Source: Rhodococcus sp. (in: high G+C Gram-positive bacteria) | GTDB taxonomy: Bacteria; Actinomycetota; Actinomycetes; Mycobacteriales; Mycobacteriaceae | DNA length: 64,000 bases | NCBI RefSeq assembly: GCF_023264675.1 | Contig: NZ_JAHFVG010000008.1 | Location: forward strand, 110,394 to 174,393 | Direction of reading: 5' to 3' | Part shown: one piece after another, positions 46,366 to 55,655 of the stretch | Numbering within the stretch: the first letter of the stretch is position 1 | Layout: the number at the start of each line of letters is the position of its first letter | Translations under genes and position numbers: made by a program | Notes under the pieces: generated by a model | The model's input: only the letters and a program-made list of their open reading frames with translations | Database searches by the model: none | Told to the model about the DNA's origin: nothing

Positions 46366-47256
46366 ATGACTGCGCTGGCATTGGATATCGGGGGAACGAA
46401 GATGACTGCGGCCGTCGTCGGCGAGGACGGACGGCCGGGAGAACCCCTGACCGTGCCGACGCCGCAGGCCGGAGTCTGGAACGCATGCTCGGAGCTGCTC
46501 GACGCCGTGGCCGTCGGCGCCGAGGTGGGCAGCATCGGCGTCGCCTGCGCGGGTCCGGTCGACACCATCGCCGGCGCAGTCGCGCCGATCAACATCGACG
46601 AATGGAAGAACGGCTTTTCTCTCACCGAATCCGTCCAGCAGAAGTTTCCGGACGCCACCGTGTCCTTGGCGATGGACGGCGGATGCGCAGCGTTGGGCGA
46701 GCACAAATTCGGCGCAGCCCAGGGCGTCGACGACGTACTGAGCCTCGTCGTGTCGACGGGCATCGGCGGCGGGCTGGTGCTCGGCGGAAAAATCGTGCAC
46801 GGCCGCAGCGGCAACGCAGGCCACATCGGCCACATCGTCGTGCCCGGGTCGACGACGCCGTGCACGTGCGGCGGCCTCGGATGTGTGGAGACGGTGTCGA
46901 GTGGCCCGTCGGCGGTGCGGTGGGCCCGGGAACAGGGGTGGACGGGCACGACCGGCGCCGAGTTGGCCCAGTCCGCGGCAGACGGCGACGTCGTAGCGAT
47001 CACCACCCTTCAGCGAGCAGGCGTCGCGCTCGGCCAGGCGATCGCGTCCGCCGCAGCGCTCGTGGACGTGAACCTGGTGGTGATCGGCGGCGGCTTCGCG
47101 CAAGCAGGCCCACCGCTGTGGGATCCGATCCAGGAGTCGGCGGCGCTGCACGCACGGCTGAAATTCCTCGACGGCCTCGAGATAGTGCCGGCGAAACTCG
47201 GTGCCGTCGGAACGTTGACGGGAGCGGCGGTGCTCGCGTCTTCCCAATTTCTGTAA
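46366..47256 (+). CDS. ROK-family sugar kinase
   Basis: 296 residues. ATP-loop ALDIGGTKMTAAVV at the start, phosphate 2 region STGIGGGLVLGG, ROK-consensus GHIGHIVV and zinc motif CTCGGLGCVE near residue 166-175. Enzymes of this shape phosphorylate glucose, ManNAc or related sugars. No sugar operon adjoins; it is 24 bp after the methyltransferase and may be co-transcribed with it and with the aldehyde dehydrogenase. Glucokinase is the plain guess. Confidence 0.88.
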   Translation: MTALALDIGGTKMTAAVVGEDGRPGEPLTVPTPQAGVWNACSELLDAVAVGAEVGSIGVACAGPVDTIAGAVAPINIDEWKNGFSLTESVQQKFPDATVSLAMDGGCAALGEHKFGAAQGVDDVLSLVVSTGIGGGLVLGGKIVHGRSGNAGHIGHIVVPGSTTPCTCGGLGCVETVSSGPSAVRWAREQGWTGTTGAELAQSAADGDVVAITTLQRAGVALGQAIASAAALVDVNLVVIGGGFAQAGPPLWDPIQESAALHARLKFLDGLEIVPAKLGAVGTLTGAAVLASSQFL

Positions 47257-47275
47257 CGTGTTCTAGTCTCGACGA

Positions 47276-48733
47276 ATGACCGATTTCGACACGTTGTTCA
47301 TCGGCGGACACTGGATCGCTCCGTCGACCGAGGAGACGCTCGAAGTCTTCTCCCCCGCCACCGAAGAGCGCGTCGGGATCACCCCGGTCGCCGCTCCCGC
47401 CGACATCGACGCGGCAGCCGCGGCAGCGCGAGCGGCAGTCGACTCGGGCCCCTGGTCCCGATCGACACCGGCAGAACGAGCACAGGTTCTCGCTCGTGTC
47501 GCCGAGCTCATCGAGACGCGAAGCGCCGAGCTCACCGAGGTGATCTCCGACGAAATGGGCGCGCCGGCCGCCATGGTCGGAATGCTGCAGCAGACTCCCG
47601 CACTCGCCGTCTTGAACTACTACTCCGCGCTCGCCGAGACGTTCCCCTGGAAGGAAACACGCCACGGAGCCTTCGGTCAGACGACGGTCACCCGCGAACC
47701 CGTCGGCGTCGTCGCCGCCGTCATCGCATGGAACGTGCCGCTGTTCCTCGCCGTCAACAAGCTCGCGCCCGCACTGCTCGCCGGCTGTGCGGTTCTGCTC
47801 AAGCCCGCACCGGAAACCCCGCTCGGCGCGAACCTTCTGGCGGACATCTTCACCGAAGCCGGGGTTCCCGAGGGCGTCCTGTCCGTCCTCCCCGGCGGCG
47901 CGGAGACCGGCGAATACCTCGTCTCGCACCCACTCGTCGACAAGGTCACCTTCACCGGCAGCACAGCCGTCGGCAGGACGATCGGAACCATCGCAGCCCA
48001 GCAGCTCAAACGATGCTCGCTCGAACTCGGCGGTAAATCCGCGGCAATCCTGCTGGAGGACATGGACATTGCATCCACGATGCCGATGCTCCTGCTGTCC
48101 GGACTGATGAACAGCGGGCAAGCGTGCGTCGCGCAGACGCGCATTCTCGCACCGCGTTCGCGCTACGACGAGGTCCTCGACGCCATGGTCGCCGGCGCCG
48201 GATGGATGGCCGTCGGCGACCCCAAAGATCCCGCAACGCAGCTCGGCCCCCTGATCTCCGAGAAGCAGCGCCGACGCGTCGAGAGATACATCGCCAAGGG
48301 TATCGAGGAAGGCGCCCGGGTCGTCCTCGGAGGCGGACGACCCGAGGGCCTCGACACCGGCTGGTACGTCGAGCCCACCATCTTCGCGGACGTGAACAAT
48401 TCGATGACCATCGCGCGCGAGGAGATCTTCGGGCCCGTCCTCGCGGTCATTCCGTACGACTCCGAGGACGAGGCCGTCAAGATCGCCAACGACTCCGATT
48501 ACGGCCTGGCCGGCTCGGTGTGGACAACCGACATCGAGCACGGGTTGGAGGTTGCCGCGCAGATTCGCACCGGAACCTACGCAATCAACTGGTACGCCTT
48601 CGATCCAAGCTCACCGTTCGGCGGGTACAAGAACTCCGGTATCGGGCGGGAGAGCGGGCCGGAAGGCCTCGACGCCTATTGCGAGCTCAAGTCTGTCCTG
48701 ATGCCGCCGGGGTATGCGGCGTCGCCTATGTGA
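47276..48733 (+). CDS. NAD(P)-dependent aldehyde dehydrogenase, Rv0223c-like
   Basis: 485 residues. Cofactor site FTGSTAVGRTIG, general base Glu in LELGGKSAAIL, nucleophile Cys in NSGQACVAQTR, all at normal spacing, and the C-terminal EEIFGPVLAVIPY and PFGGYKNSGIGRE. It oxidises an aldehyde to its acid; substrate not known. Ends an operon that starts with the methyltransferase; a long hairpin set follows. Confidence 0.93.
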   Translation: MTDFDTLFIGGHWIAPSTEETLEVFSPATEERVGITPVAAPADIDAAAAAARAAVDSGPWSRSTPAERAQVLARVAELIETRSAELTEVISDEMGAPAAMVGMLQQTPALAVLNYYSALAETFPWKETRHGAFGQTTVTREPVGVVAAVIAWNVPLFLAVNKLAPALLAGCAVLLKPAPETPLGANLLADIFTEAGVPEGVLSVLPGGAETGEYLVSHPLVDKVTFTGSTAVGRTIGTIAAQQLKRCSLELGGKSAAILLEDMDIASTMPMLLLSGLMNSGQACVAQTRILAPRSRYDEVLDAMVAGAGWMAVGDPKDPATQLGPLISEKQRRRVERYIAKGIEEGARVVLGGGRPEGLDTGWYVEPTIFADVNNSMTIAREEIFGPVLAVIPYDSEDEAVKIANDSDYGLAGSVWTTDIEHGLEVAAQIRTGTYAINWYAFDPSSPFGGYKNSGIGRESGPEGLDAYCELKSVLMPPGYAASPM

Positions 48734-48771
48734 GTGCGAATACATGAAGGGGTATGTATTCGCGCTCACAT
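48728..48771. repeat. Inverted repeat ATGTGAGTGCGAATACA, copy 1
   Basis: 17-bp arms (48728-48744 and 48755-48771) with one mismatch, overlapping the aldehyde dehydrogenase stop. The same element plus GCGCGTAGCGC tail recurs at 48849-48892. Confidence 0.8.
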
Positions 48772-48801
48772 GCGCGTAGCGCGTCACCACACGAACACAC
48801 A

Positions 48802-48835
48802 AAAATGGGGCCCACCAGGCGGTGGGCCCCATTTT
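48802..48835. terminator. Perfect bidirectional terminator hairpin
   Basis: AAAATGGGGCCCACC (48802-48816) pairs with GGTGGGCCCCATTTT (48821-48835) around AGGC. With A and T runs on either side it can stop both the aldehyde dehydrogenase and pckA transcripts. Confidence 0.88.
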
Positions 48836-48848
48836 CGAGAAGTCGGTC

Positions 48849-48892
48849 ATGTGAGTGCGAATACACGACCTGCTATGTATTCGCGCTCACAT
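48849..48892. repeat. Inverted repeat ATGTGAGTGCGAATACA, copy 2
   Basis: 17-bp arms (48849-48865, 48876-48892) ending 12 bp before the pckA stop on the other strand; the loop differs from copy 1. Confidence 0.8.
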
Positions 48893-48903
48893 GCGCGTAG
48901 CGC

Positions 48904-50736
48904 CTACGCTCCCAAACGCTGCTTCAGCGCGTCGAACTCGTCCTTGATACCGGTGGGGAGCTTCTCGCCGACGAAGTCGAACCACTCCTGGATCAGCGGG
49001 ATCTCGGCCTTCCACTCGTCCACGTTCACAGCGAGCGCCTCGGCGACATCCTGGGTGGTCGTGTCGAGGCCCTCGATGTCGAGGGCATCGGCCGTCGGGA
49101 CAACGCCGACGGGTGTGTCGACGCCCGCAGCCTTGTGCTCGATGCGCTCCACGATCCACTTCAGGACGCGGGAGTTCTCGCCGAATCCTGGCCAGAGGAA
49201 GCGCTTGTCGTCGCCGCGGCGGAACCAGTTGACGTAGAACACCTTCGGAAGCTTCGACTCGTCGGCGTTCTTGCCGAGGTCGATCCAGTGCTGGAAGTAG
49301 TCACCGACGTTGTAACCGAGGAACGGAAGCATTGCCATCGGGTCGCGGCGGATGGTTCCGACCTTGCCCTCGGCCGCTGCCGTCTGCTCGGAGCCGACGG
49401 TGGCGCCCATGAACACGCCATGCTGCCAGTCGCGAGCTTCGGTGACCAGTGGGACGGTCGTCTTGCGGCGTCCACCGAACAGGATCGCCGAGATCGGAAC
49501 ACCCTTCGGGTCGTCCCACTCGTCGGCCATCGACGGGCACTGAGCCATCGGCACGCAGTAGCGCGAGTTCGGATGCGCCGCAAGCGAATCCGAATCCGGA
49601 GTCCAGTCGTTGCCCTTCCAGTCGATCAGGTGCTGAGGATCGCCCTCGAGGCCTTCCCACCACACATCACCGTCGTCGGTCATCGCGACGTTGGTGAACA
49701 CCGAGTTGCCCTGATCGATGGTCTTCATCGCGTTGGGGTTGGAGTCCCAGTTGGTGCCCGGAGCGACACCGAAGAAGCCGAACTCGGGGTTGACTGCATA
49801 GAGACGGCCGTCGTCACCGAAACGCATCCAGGCGATGTCGTCACCGATGGTCTCGGCGCGCCAGCCCGGGATGGTCGGCTGGATCATCGCGAGGTTGGTC
49901 TTGCCACACGCGGACGGGAACGCCGCGGCGATGTAGTACGCCTTGTCCTCGGGCGAGATCAGCTTGAGGATCAGCATGTGCTCGGCGAGCCAGCCCTCGT
50001 CGTGCGCCATCGCCGAGGCGATGCGCAGCGAGTAGCACTTCTTGCCCAGCAGAGCATTGCCGCCGTAACCGGAACCGAAGCTCCAGATCTCGCGGTCCTC
50101 GGGGAAGTGAGTGATGTACTTGGTGTCGTTGCACGGCCATGCCACATCCGCCTGACCTTCGGCGAGCGGAGCTCCGAGCGAATGAAGAGCCTTGACGAAG
50201 AACCCGTCGGTGCCGAGCTTCTCGAGAACTGCAGCACCCATGCGGGTCATGACGCGCATGGACACGACCACGTACTCGGAGTCGGTGATCTCGACGCCCA
50301 GCTTCGGGTCGTCGGCGCCGAGCGGTCCCATGCAGAACGGGACGACGTACATCGTGCGTCCGCGCATGCACCCGCGGTACAGACCGTTCATGAGATCGCG
50401 CATCTCCGACGGTTCCATCCAATTGTTGGTGGGCCCGGCGTCGATTTCACGCTTGGAGCAGATGTAGGTCCGCGACTCGACACGAGCCACGTCCGACGGG
50501 TCGGAGTTGCCGAGGAACGAGTTGGGCTTCTTCTCGTCGTTGAGGCGAGTGAAGGTGCCGGCGTCCACCAGCTGAGTGGTGAGACGCTCCCACTCCTCGT
50601 CGGAACCGTCAGCAAATACGACCCGATCCGGCTCGGTGAGTTCTGCTACTTCCTGCACCCAGGCAAGGAGTTCCTTGTGCTGGGTGGGAGGTGCGGCGTC
50701 AGTGCCGTTCAAACCGGGAATGGTCGCTGAGGTCAT
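48904..50736 (-). CDS. pckA: Phosphoenolpyruvate carboxykinase (GTP)
   Basis: 610 residues, the GTP-dependent type. Reactive-Cys P-loop [15 protein letters not shown], lid and metal region [20 protein letters not shown], and [12 protein letters not shown]. Catalyses oxaloacetate plus GTP to PEP, CO2 and GDP, the entry to gluconeogenesis. Position next to the Rv0209/Rv0210-like pair matches Rv0211 in mycobacteria. An unusually long 5' gap follows. Confidence 0.96.
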   Translation of the reverse strand: MTSATIPGLNGTDAAPPTQHKELLAWVQEVAELTEPDRVVFADGSDEEWERLTTQLVDAGTFTRLNDEKKPNSFLGNSDPSDVARVESRTYICSKREIDAGPTNNWMEPSEMRDLMNGLYRGCMRGRTMYVVPFCMGPLGADDPKLGVEITDSEYVVVSMRVMTRMGAAVLEKLGTDGFFVKALHSLGAPLAEGQADVAWPCNDTKYITHFPEDREIWSFGSGYGGNALLGKKCYSLRIASAMAHDEGWLAEHMLILKLISPEDKAYYIAAAFPSACGKTNLAMIQPTIPGWRAETIGDDIAWMRFGDDGRLYAVNPEFGFFGVAPGTNWDSNPNAMKTIDQGNSVFTNVAMTDDGDVWWEGLEGDPQHLIDWKGNDWTPDSDSLAAHPNSRYCVPMAQCPSMADEWDDPKGVPISAILFGGRRKTTVPLVTEARDWQHGVFMGATVGSEQTAAAEGKVGTIRRDPMAMLPFLGYNVGDYFQHWIDLGKNADESKLPKVFYVNWFRRGDDKRFLWPGFGENSRVLKWIVERIEHKAAGVDTPVGVVPTADALDIEGLDTTTQDVAEALAVNVDEWKAEIPLIQEWFDFVGEKLPTGIKDEFDALKQRLGA

Positions 50737-51062
50737 CTAACTCTCCTGGGGTGAGCCGGAACCAGATACTCGAACCATCCGCGACGGGCAGTGCAGCGGG
50801 TGGAACAGATCCGATCTTCCCCTCTCGGTGGGGAGCTGCCCGATCACTCGATTCGCGTATACCGCATCATAGACGGTCACGTCAATTCGAGGACACGGGC
50901 GCCGGGTGTCCTGGTCCAAGGTTAACGCCGGACGTCGCCAATCCGGAACCAGGGTGTTGTCCGATTGGTCACAAGAACGATTCAGTTACTGGAAAGTAGG
51001 TGTTCAGAGGCCCCGACCTGGCGCAATTCCTTGTGCAGACATCAGAAGAAACCCCGTCCAAT
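50737..51062. other. Gap upstream of pckA, no gene seen
   Basis: 326 bp without a supported gene. It holds the pckA promoter region on the minus strand and a small dyad AGGACAC/GTGTCCT at 50890-50912. Short ORFs in several frames show no protein-like composition. Confidence 0.5.
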
Positions 51063-51395
51063 TCAGTCGAAGGCATCACCCGACGACGTGCACTCCCACC
51101 TCGATGTTCCCTCTGCCGAGCGAAAAATTTCCCAAGATTCGTAATGCCCACCACGTCCGACGGCTGTGAACGTATCGATCACACCGTCGCCGTCCCCATC
51201 GACGGCCACCGTCATTCCGTCCTCGGTGTAGCTCACGCGAGTCTCGTCGAATCCGTCCCCGTCGACATCGAAGACATCCACCGACGCGGGGTCGGCCGAC
51301 AGCACGGTGTGATCGGTAGCGGCAGAAGTATCGACATCCTCGACGGAACCGTCGGCCGAATCGGCGTCCAGAAAGAACGCTTCCCCGAAGTCCAC
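51063..51395 (-). CDS. Small Asp-rich protein with two DxDGDG loops
   Basis: 110 residues from GTG 51395, GGAG seven bases before. Strongly acidic; two Ca2+-loop-like stretches, DVDGDGFDE (43-51) and DGDGDGVID (66-74), resemble EF-hand/FG-GAP loops. No signal peptide or membrane helix. Calcium binding is plausible but not proven; family not named here. The C-terminal part has Trp/Cys (SRWECTSSGDAFD). Confidence 0.68.
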   Translation of the reverse strand: MDFGEAFFLDADSADGSVEDVDTSAATDHTVLSADPASVDVFDVDGDGFDETRVSYTEDGMTVAVDGDGDGVIDTFTAVGRGGHYESWEIFRSAEGTSRWECTSSGDAFD

Positions 51396-51490
51396 AGAAT
51401 TGCTCCGATCGTCAGAGTTCGTGAGTGGCCTGATCTGCCGCCTACACGTTCAGACGCGTCGGGACCGGATCCGGTTCCATCGAACGAGAG

Positions 51491-52969
51491 TCAGCGCGAG
51501 GAGGCCACACGCACCGGGCCGCCGAACTTCTCGATCCCACGATCGAGTGTCAGCAGATCCCTGTCGCACGCAGCGAGGACCGATGCTCGATGGTCGGCCG
51601 CGGCCCGCAGTTCGGCGTCGACGCGTTCGAGTTCCTTGTCGGCGTCCACCGACGCCGACCGGGTAGCCGAGTGAGCCGCCGCGGTGAACACCGTTTCCGC
51701 TCCCAGCAACTGTGAAACCGAGCGTTGCTCGAGTGACGACTTTGCGCTCGCTGCCATATCCGCTGACCACCGTCGAAGATGCGCGCGATCGGCGACCAAC
51801 CTTCGCGACCGCACCATCCACCACGCGCAGACGGCCCCGAGCATCAGCGACACCGGGACGACGGCGATATCGAGGGCAGGCAGCATCGAGAGTGGCGACA
51901 CGAGAATTCGGCCGAGACCGACGCCGGCGGACGCACCGACGACGATCATCATCTTGTCCTCGATGTTCTTTCGGCGCGGCACGGGAGCGGCGACGACGGT
52001 CGCTCGGTCCACGAGAACGGGCAGGTCCGCCGAGAGCCCCAGGTCCACATCGATCGCTTGCAGACGGCCGATCACCCGAGCCTCGATGTCGACGACCGTG
52101 TCGGCCAACTGTTCGGAAAGCCGGTCTCCCAAATGATTCAACTCGGCACGCTTCGCGGAATCGATGGATTCCCTTGCAGCAGAACTGAACTCTCGCATCC
52201 GCTCGTCGATGTCGTGGCCGGTGTCCGATCGCGCCAACTGCAATCGGGTACGCAACGCCGAAGCGCGCTCGACCCGCCCGCGATCCCTGACCGCCATGAG
52301 CCTGGCGCGCTCGGCGCGCAATCCAACCGTCGCCCCGACGCCGGTGACAGCACGCGCCTTGGCGACTATCGCTGCCCGGGCACCCTCGGCGGCAGCGCGG
52401 ACGGCGGCGTTGTATTTTCGCTCGCGCAGAACATGGTTCGGCTGATCGAGCGCTGCCTTCACGAATTCGAGCACCTCGCCGATGCCGGACTCTTCGGCGA
52501 GGGCTGCGCTCATCTTCGGATCGACGGCAATGCGCGCTCGCTCGGCGAGTTTTGCCGAAGTGGGGAGCACTGCCGCGTCGACCGAACGGGGGACGTGCTC
52601 GCCGATCGCTTCGGACACAGCCCGCTCGACCTCACGCCAGTTGCGATGAACGTCGGTTTTGTTTATCAGCAGGCCGGTCGTGGTGGATTCCAGTACGGGC
52701 GCGAGATCGGCCAGAGCCGCCCGGCCCAGCGGTGCCGCGGCATCGAGAACGAACAACACCACGGCTGCCGACGCCGAATCGCGAGCACGGGGCACCGGAG
52801 CTCCCGCCATGGCGTCGAGCTCGTCGGACACGGCACCGACCCCCGACCCGCGCGTTCCGGTGATGAAGAGACCTGCCGGAGCAGCCTGCTTCCCCTCGGC
52901 GATCACATCGACTCCGGGGGTGAACCACCGTCTGACCACACTGTCCAGATCGGCGGGGACATCCTTCAT
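51491..52969 (-). CDS. Large NTPase-like protein with two membrane helices (Rv0210-like)
   Basis: 492 residues. An N-terminal GTPase-like part has FITGTRGSGVGAVSDELDA as P-loop-like (no canonical GKS/T), and LLINKTDVHRNWREVERAV, an NKxD base motif. A helical middle region of about 150 residues (ARAVTGVGATVGLRAERARL, split) precedes two hydrophobic helices (MIVVGASAGVGLGRILV, PALDIAVVPVSLMLGAVC) and a coiled tail. Size equals Rv0210. The stop of the upstream partner overlaps its ATG. A dynamin-like membrane-acting GTPase pair is possible. Confidence 0.78.
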   Translation of the reverse strand: MKDVPADLDSVVRRWFTPGVDVIAEGKQAAPAGLFITGTRGSGVGAVSDELDAMAGAPVPRARDSASAAVVLFVLDAAAPLGRAALADLAPVLESTTTGLLINKTDVHRNWREVERAVSEAIGEHVPRSVDAAVLPTSAKLAERARIAVDPKMSAALAEESGIGEVLEFVKAALDQPNHVLRERKYNAAVRAAAEGARAAIVAKARAVTGVGATVGLRAERARLMAVRDRGRVERASALRTRLQLARSDTGHDIDERMREFSSAARESIDSAKRAELNHLGDRLSEQLADTVVDIEARVIGRLQAIDVDLGLSADLPVLVDRATVVAAPVPRRKNIEDKMMIVVGASAGVGLGRILVSPLSMLPALDIAVVPVSLMLGAVCAWWMVRSRRLVADRAHLRRWSADMAASAKSSLEQRSVSQLLGAETVFTAAAHSATRSASVDADKELERVDAELRAAADHRASVLAACDRDLLTLDRGIEKFGGPVRVASSR

Positions 52970-53994
52970 GGCGTACGCAATCGGAGGTAACCCCTAGCGA
53001 TCGCGAGCGACGCTCGTGCGTGACCGGGATCTCGGGCACTCTGCCACCGATCGCGCCACAGCTGCACCGTGGCGAGCACCGGCGCCGGGTCCTCCCGCTC
53101 GTCGAGCGCCCGCAACGCCGAGCGCATGATCGCGACGACGGCCTCGTCGGTCGCGAGATACTGCTCGAACTCCGGCAGATGCGGATACTGTGCCGCCCAT
53201 TCGGTCAGACGATGCAGCAGTCGCCCCTGACGATCGACGTGCACCGCGTCCACCGCGCGCGTGACTGCGCGGGCAGCAGCATCGATTCCGCTCTTGTTCA
53301 CCAGCATCAGGCGCAGCGTTGCGTCGTCGACGGCAGGGTTCCCGCGGACGGCGTCGACGACGAGGCCGACACCGCGGGTCTCGATCGACTCGACCAGTTC
53401 GAGCCGAAGTCGACGTGAGATGGGCAAGTGCGCCTTGAGAAACCGCTCGGGCGTCAGCAGAGCTTCGGCGCTGACGTCCGCCGTGGTCTCGGCCGCAACA
53501 GGGCGAAGGGGATCGAAGGTGTCCGGTCGGCCGCGCATCACACTTGCCGCGATGGTGCCCATCACCGGATACACCGTCGTGCCGACCGCGGTGCTCAGAC
53601 GCCGAACCACGGAGTCGAGGTCGTCGATCGTGTCCGCCTTGGCCAGAACCGCCACGACGTCGGACGAGGCAGCCACCACGTCGAGGTCTGCCTGCTGAGC
53701 CCCACCGGTCACCACGTGGACGACGACATCACCGTCGAGAACCGGATCAGGTGAGCGCGGCACGTCGATGGACGCCGTCTCGACGATCTCCACGCCGTCG
53801 ATGCGCAGATCCGGATGGAGCTTCAGCACGGCTCGGACCGAGGTCTTGCCGACACCCGACCGACCGGACACCTGAACTCGAACTCCGGAAAAGCAGCGAT
53901 CGGCCGCGGCGTCGATCTCACGCCCGAGCCCTTCATCGCGAACCGAGATCGAACGCGCGATCTCGCGCACTCGCTCCACCGTCACTCCGGTCAC
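52966..53994 (-). CDS. P-loop GTPase-like protein (Rv0209-like)
   Basis: 342 residues from GTG 53994, with GGGGGG six bases before; GTG 53985 is also possible. Walker A is VSGRSGVGKTSVRAVL near residue 42-57; the DxxG and NKxD positions are LAKADTIDDL-like, so the base motif is AKAD. Counterpart of Rv0209. Coupled to the next gene by ATGA overlap, suggesting both act as one unit. Function unknown. Confidence 0.78.
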   Translation of the reverse strand: MTGVTVERVREIARSISVRDEGLGREIDAAADRCFSGVRVQVSGRSGVGKTSVRAVLKLHPDLRIDGVEIVETASIDVPRSPDPVLDGDVVVHVVTGGAQQADLDVVAASSDVVAVLAKADTIDDLDSVVRRLSTAVGTTVYPVMGTIAASVMRGRPDTFDPLRPVAAETTADVSAEALLTPERFLKAHLPISRRLRLELVESIETRGVGLVVDAVRGNPAVDDATLRLMLVNKSGIDAAARAVTRAVDAVHVDRQGRLLHRLTEWAAQYPHLPEFEQYLATDEAVVAIMRSALRALDEREDPAPVLATVQLWRDRWQSARDPGHARASLAIARGYLRLRTP

Positions 53995-54171
53995 CCGAAT
54001 CCCCCCGTACTTCGACTTCGGCACACACTCCGCACGCCCGGTCCCCACCGTCGCGCTGCGCAATTCTGGCACAGGAGACCGACAGATTGCCGACGGAAGC
54101 ACGCGGCTGGCCTGCACGAAAACGACAAGTCTCAACTTCAACTCGAGACCCACCTGTCACACACTCGCGCG

Positions 54172-54954
54172 ATGGGCGACAATGGAGCCGTGAACGACGC
54201 ACGAAGCACTACTCGAAACCTCGACGCGGAGCCCTCAGGGACGCGGGACGTGGGGGATTCTCGGTCCGAAAATCGGGGGTCGAGGCTGTATCCACGGGTG
54301 ACGAGTTTTCGCTCCAGGCGAGGCGCTCTGACCGATGCACAGCAGACGACGTGGGATGTCCTGTGGCCACGAATCGGCCGCGACGTTGCCGACGACCGCA
54401 TCGACGTCGACGCCTGGTTCGGACGCTCCGCACCGACGATCCTCGAGATCGGTTCGGGCACGGGCACCGCGACGACGGCGATGGCCACGGCCGAACCGCA
54501 CGTCAACCTCATGGCCGTCGAGGTCTATCGGCCGGGGCTCGCGCAGACGCTGCAGCAGATCGAACGGGACGACATCGAGAACATCCGTCTGCTGCGCGGT
54601 GACGCGATGGACGTGCTCGAGAACATGCTGACGTCGGAATCCTTGACGGGCGTTCGCGTCTTCTTTCCCGATCCGTGGCCGAAGGTTCGCCACCACAAGC
54701 GCAGGTTGCTGCAGGGGCCGACGTTCGCGATGATCGCCGATCGACTGAAGCCGGGCGGAGTGCTGCACGTCGCCACCGACCACGCCGATTACGCAGAGTG
54801 GATCGCCGAGGCAGGGAACGCCGAGCCTGCACTGACCGTTCTCGACTGGGAATCTCCGATGACACACGAGCGACCTGTCACCAAGTTCGAGGGCAAAGCC
54901 CAACTTGTAGGCAGCTCGGTGACGGAGTTGATATGGGGGAAGAGTCCACGATGA
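54172..54954 (+). CDS. trmB: tRNA (guanine-N7-)-methyltransferase
   Basis: 260 residues from ATG 54172; GTG 54190 is equally possible because a -10-like GACAAT ends six bases before it. After a disordered 40-residue N-terminus come SAM motif LEIGSGTGTATTAMA and the signature FFPDPWPKVRHHKRRLLQ, then GGVLHVATDHADYAEW. TrmB methylates G46 in the variable loop of tRNA. Matches Rv0208c. The NYN gene overlaps the stop as ATGA. Confidence 0.93.
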   Translation: MGDNGAVNDARSTTRNLDAEPSGTRDVGDSRSENRGSRLYPRVTSFRSRRGALTDAQQTTWDVLWPRIGRDVADDRIDVDAWFGRSAPTILEIGSGTGTATTAMATAEPHVNLMAVEVYRPGLAQTLQQIERDDIENIRLLRGDAMDVLENMLTSESLTGVRVFFPDPWPKVRHHKRRLLQGPTFAMIADRLKPGGVLHVATDHADYAEWIAEAGNAEPALTVLDWESPMTHERPVTKFEGKAQLVGSSVTELIWGKSPR

Positions 54955-55655
54955 CGTACACCGGAGATGCTCCCGATACGACGCTCGCTCCCGTTCCCGG
55001 TCTCGACACGAGTGATTCTCGACACACCAAGCGGGTTCTTCTGGTGTGGGATGCCCCGAACCTCGACATGGGCCTCGGCGCCATTCTCGGCGGCCGCCCG
55101 ACGGCGGCGTACCGCCCGCGGTTCGATGCGCTGGGACGATGGCTGCTCCAGCGCACGGCGGAACTCTCCGTGGGCGAGTCGGCAACCCTCGAGGCCGAGG
55201 CCACCGTCTTCACCAACATTGCCCCTGGTAGCGCCGATGTAGTTCGCCCATGGGTCGAAGCGTTGCGTAACGTGGGTTTTGCGGTGTTCGCCAAGCCGAA
55301 GGTCGACGAGGACAGTGACGTCGACGCCGACATGCTCGACCACATCGAATTGCGTAATCGCGGTGGTGGGCTTGCGGGCGTCATGGTCGCGTCTGCGGAC
55401 GGTCAGGCGTTTCGTGAGCCGTTGGAAAGCATCGCTGCAACTGGCGTGCCCGTGCAGGTGCTCGGATTCCGTGAGCACGCAAGCTGGGCGGTCACGTCGG
55501 AGACGCTGGAGTTCCTCGACCTGGAGGACATCCCCGGCGTCTTCCGCGAGCCCCTGCCGCGCGTGAGCCTGGACTCGCTGCCGGACGAAGGCGCATGGTT
55601 GCAGCCGTTCCGCCCACTGTCCGCCCTGCTCGTCGGGCGCCAAGGAGTTTCTTAA
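54951..55655 (+). CDS. NYN-domain (PIN-like) protein, Rv0207c-like
   Basis: 234 residues. NYN/PIN-like nuclease fold: VLLVWDAPNLDMGLGAILGG supplies the first acidic site; later KPKVDEDSDVDADMLDHIEL and MVASADGQAFREPLES give the other Asp residues. Such domains cut RNA. Coupled to trmB, and its TAA is followed directly by the mmpL GTG, so three genes form one unit. The link to tRNA or transport is unknown. Confidence 0.88.
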   Translation: MTYTGDAPDTTLAPVPGLDTSDSRHTKRVLLVWDAPNLDMGLGAILGGRPTAAYRPRFDALGRWLLQRTAELSVGESATLEAEATVFTNIAPGSADVVRPWVEALRNVGFAVFAKPKVDEDSDVDADMLDHIELRNRGGGLAGVMVASADGQAFREPLESIAATGVPVQVLGFREHASWAVTSETLEFLDLEDIPGVFREPLPRVSLDSLPDEGAWLQPFRPLSALLVGRQGVS

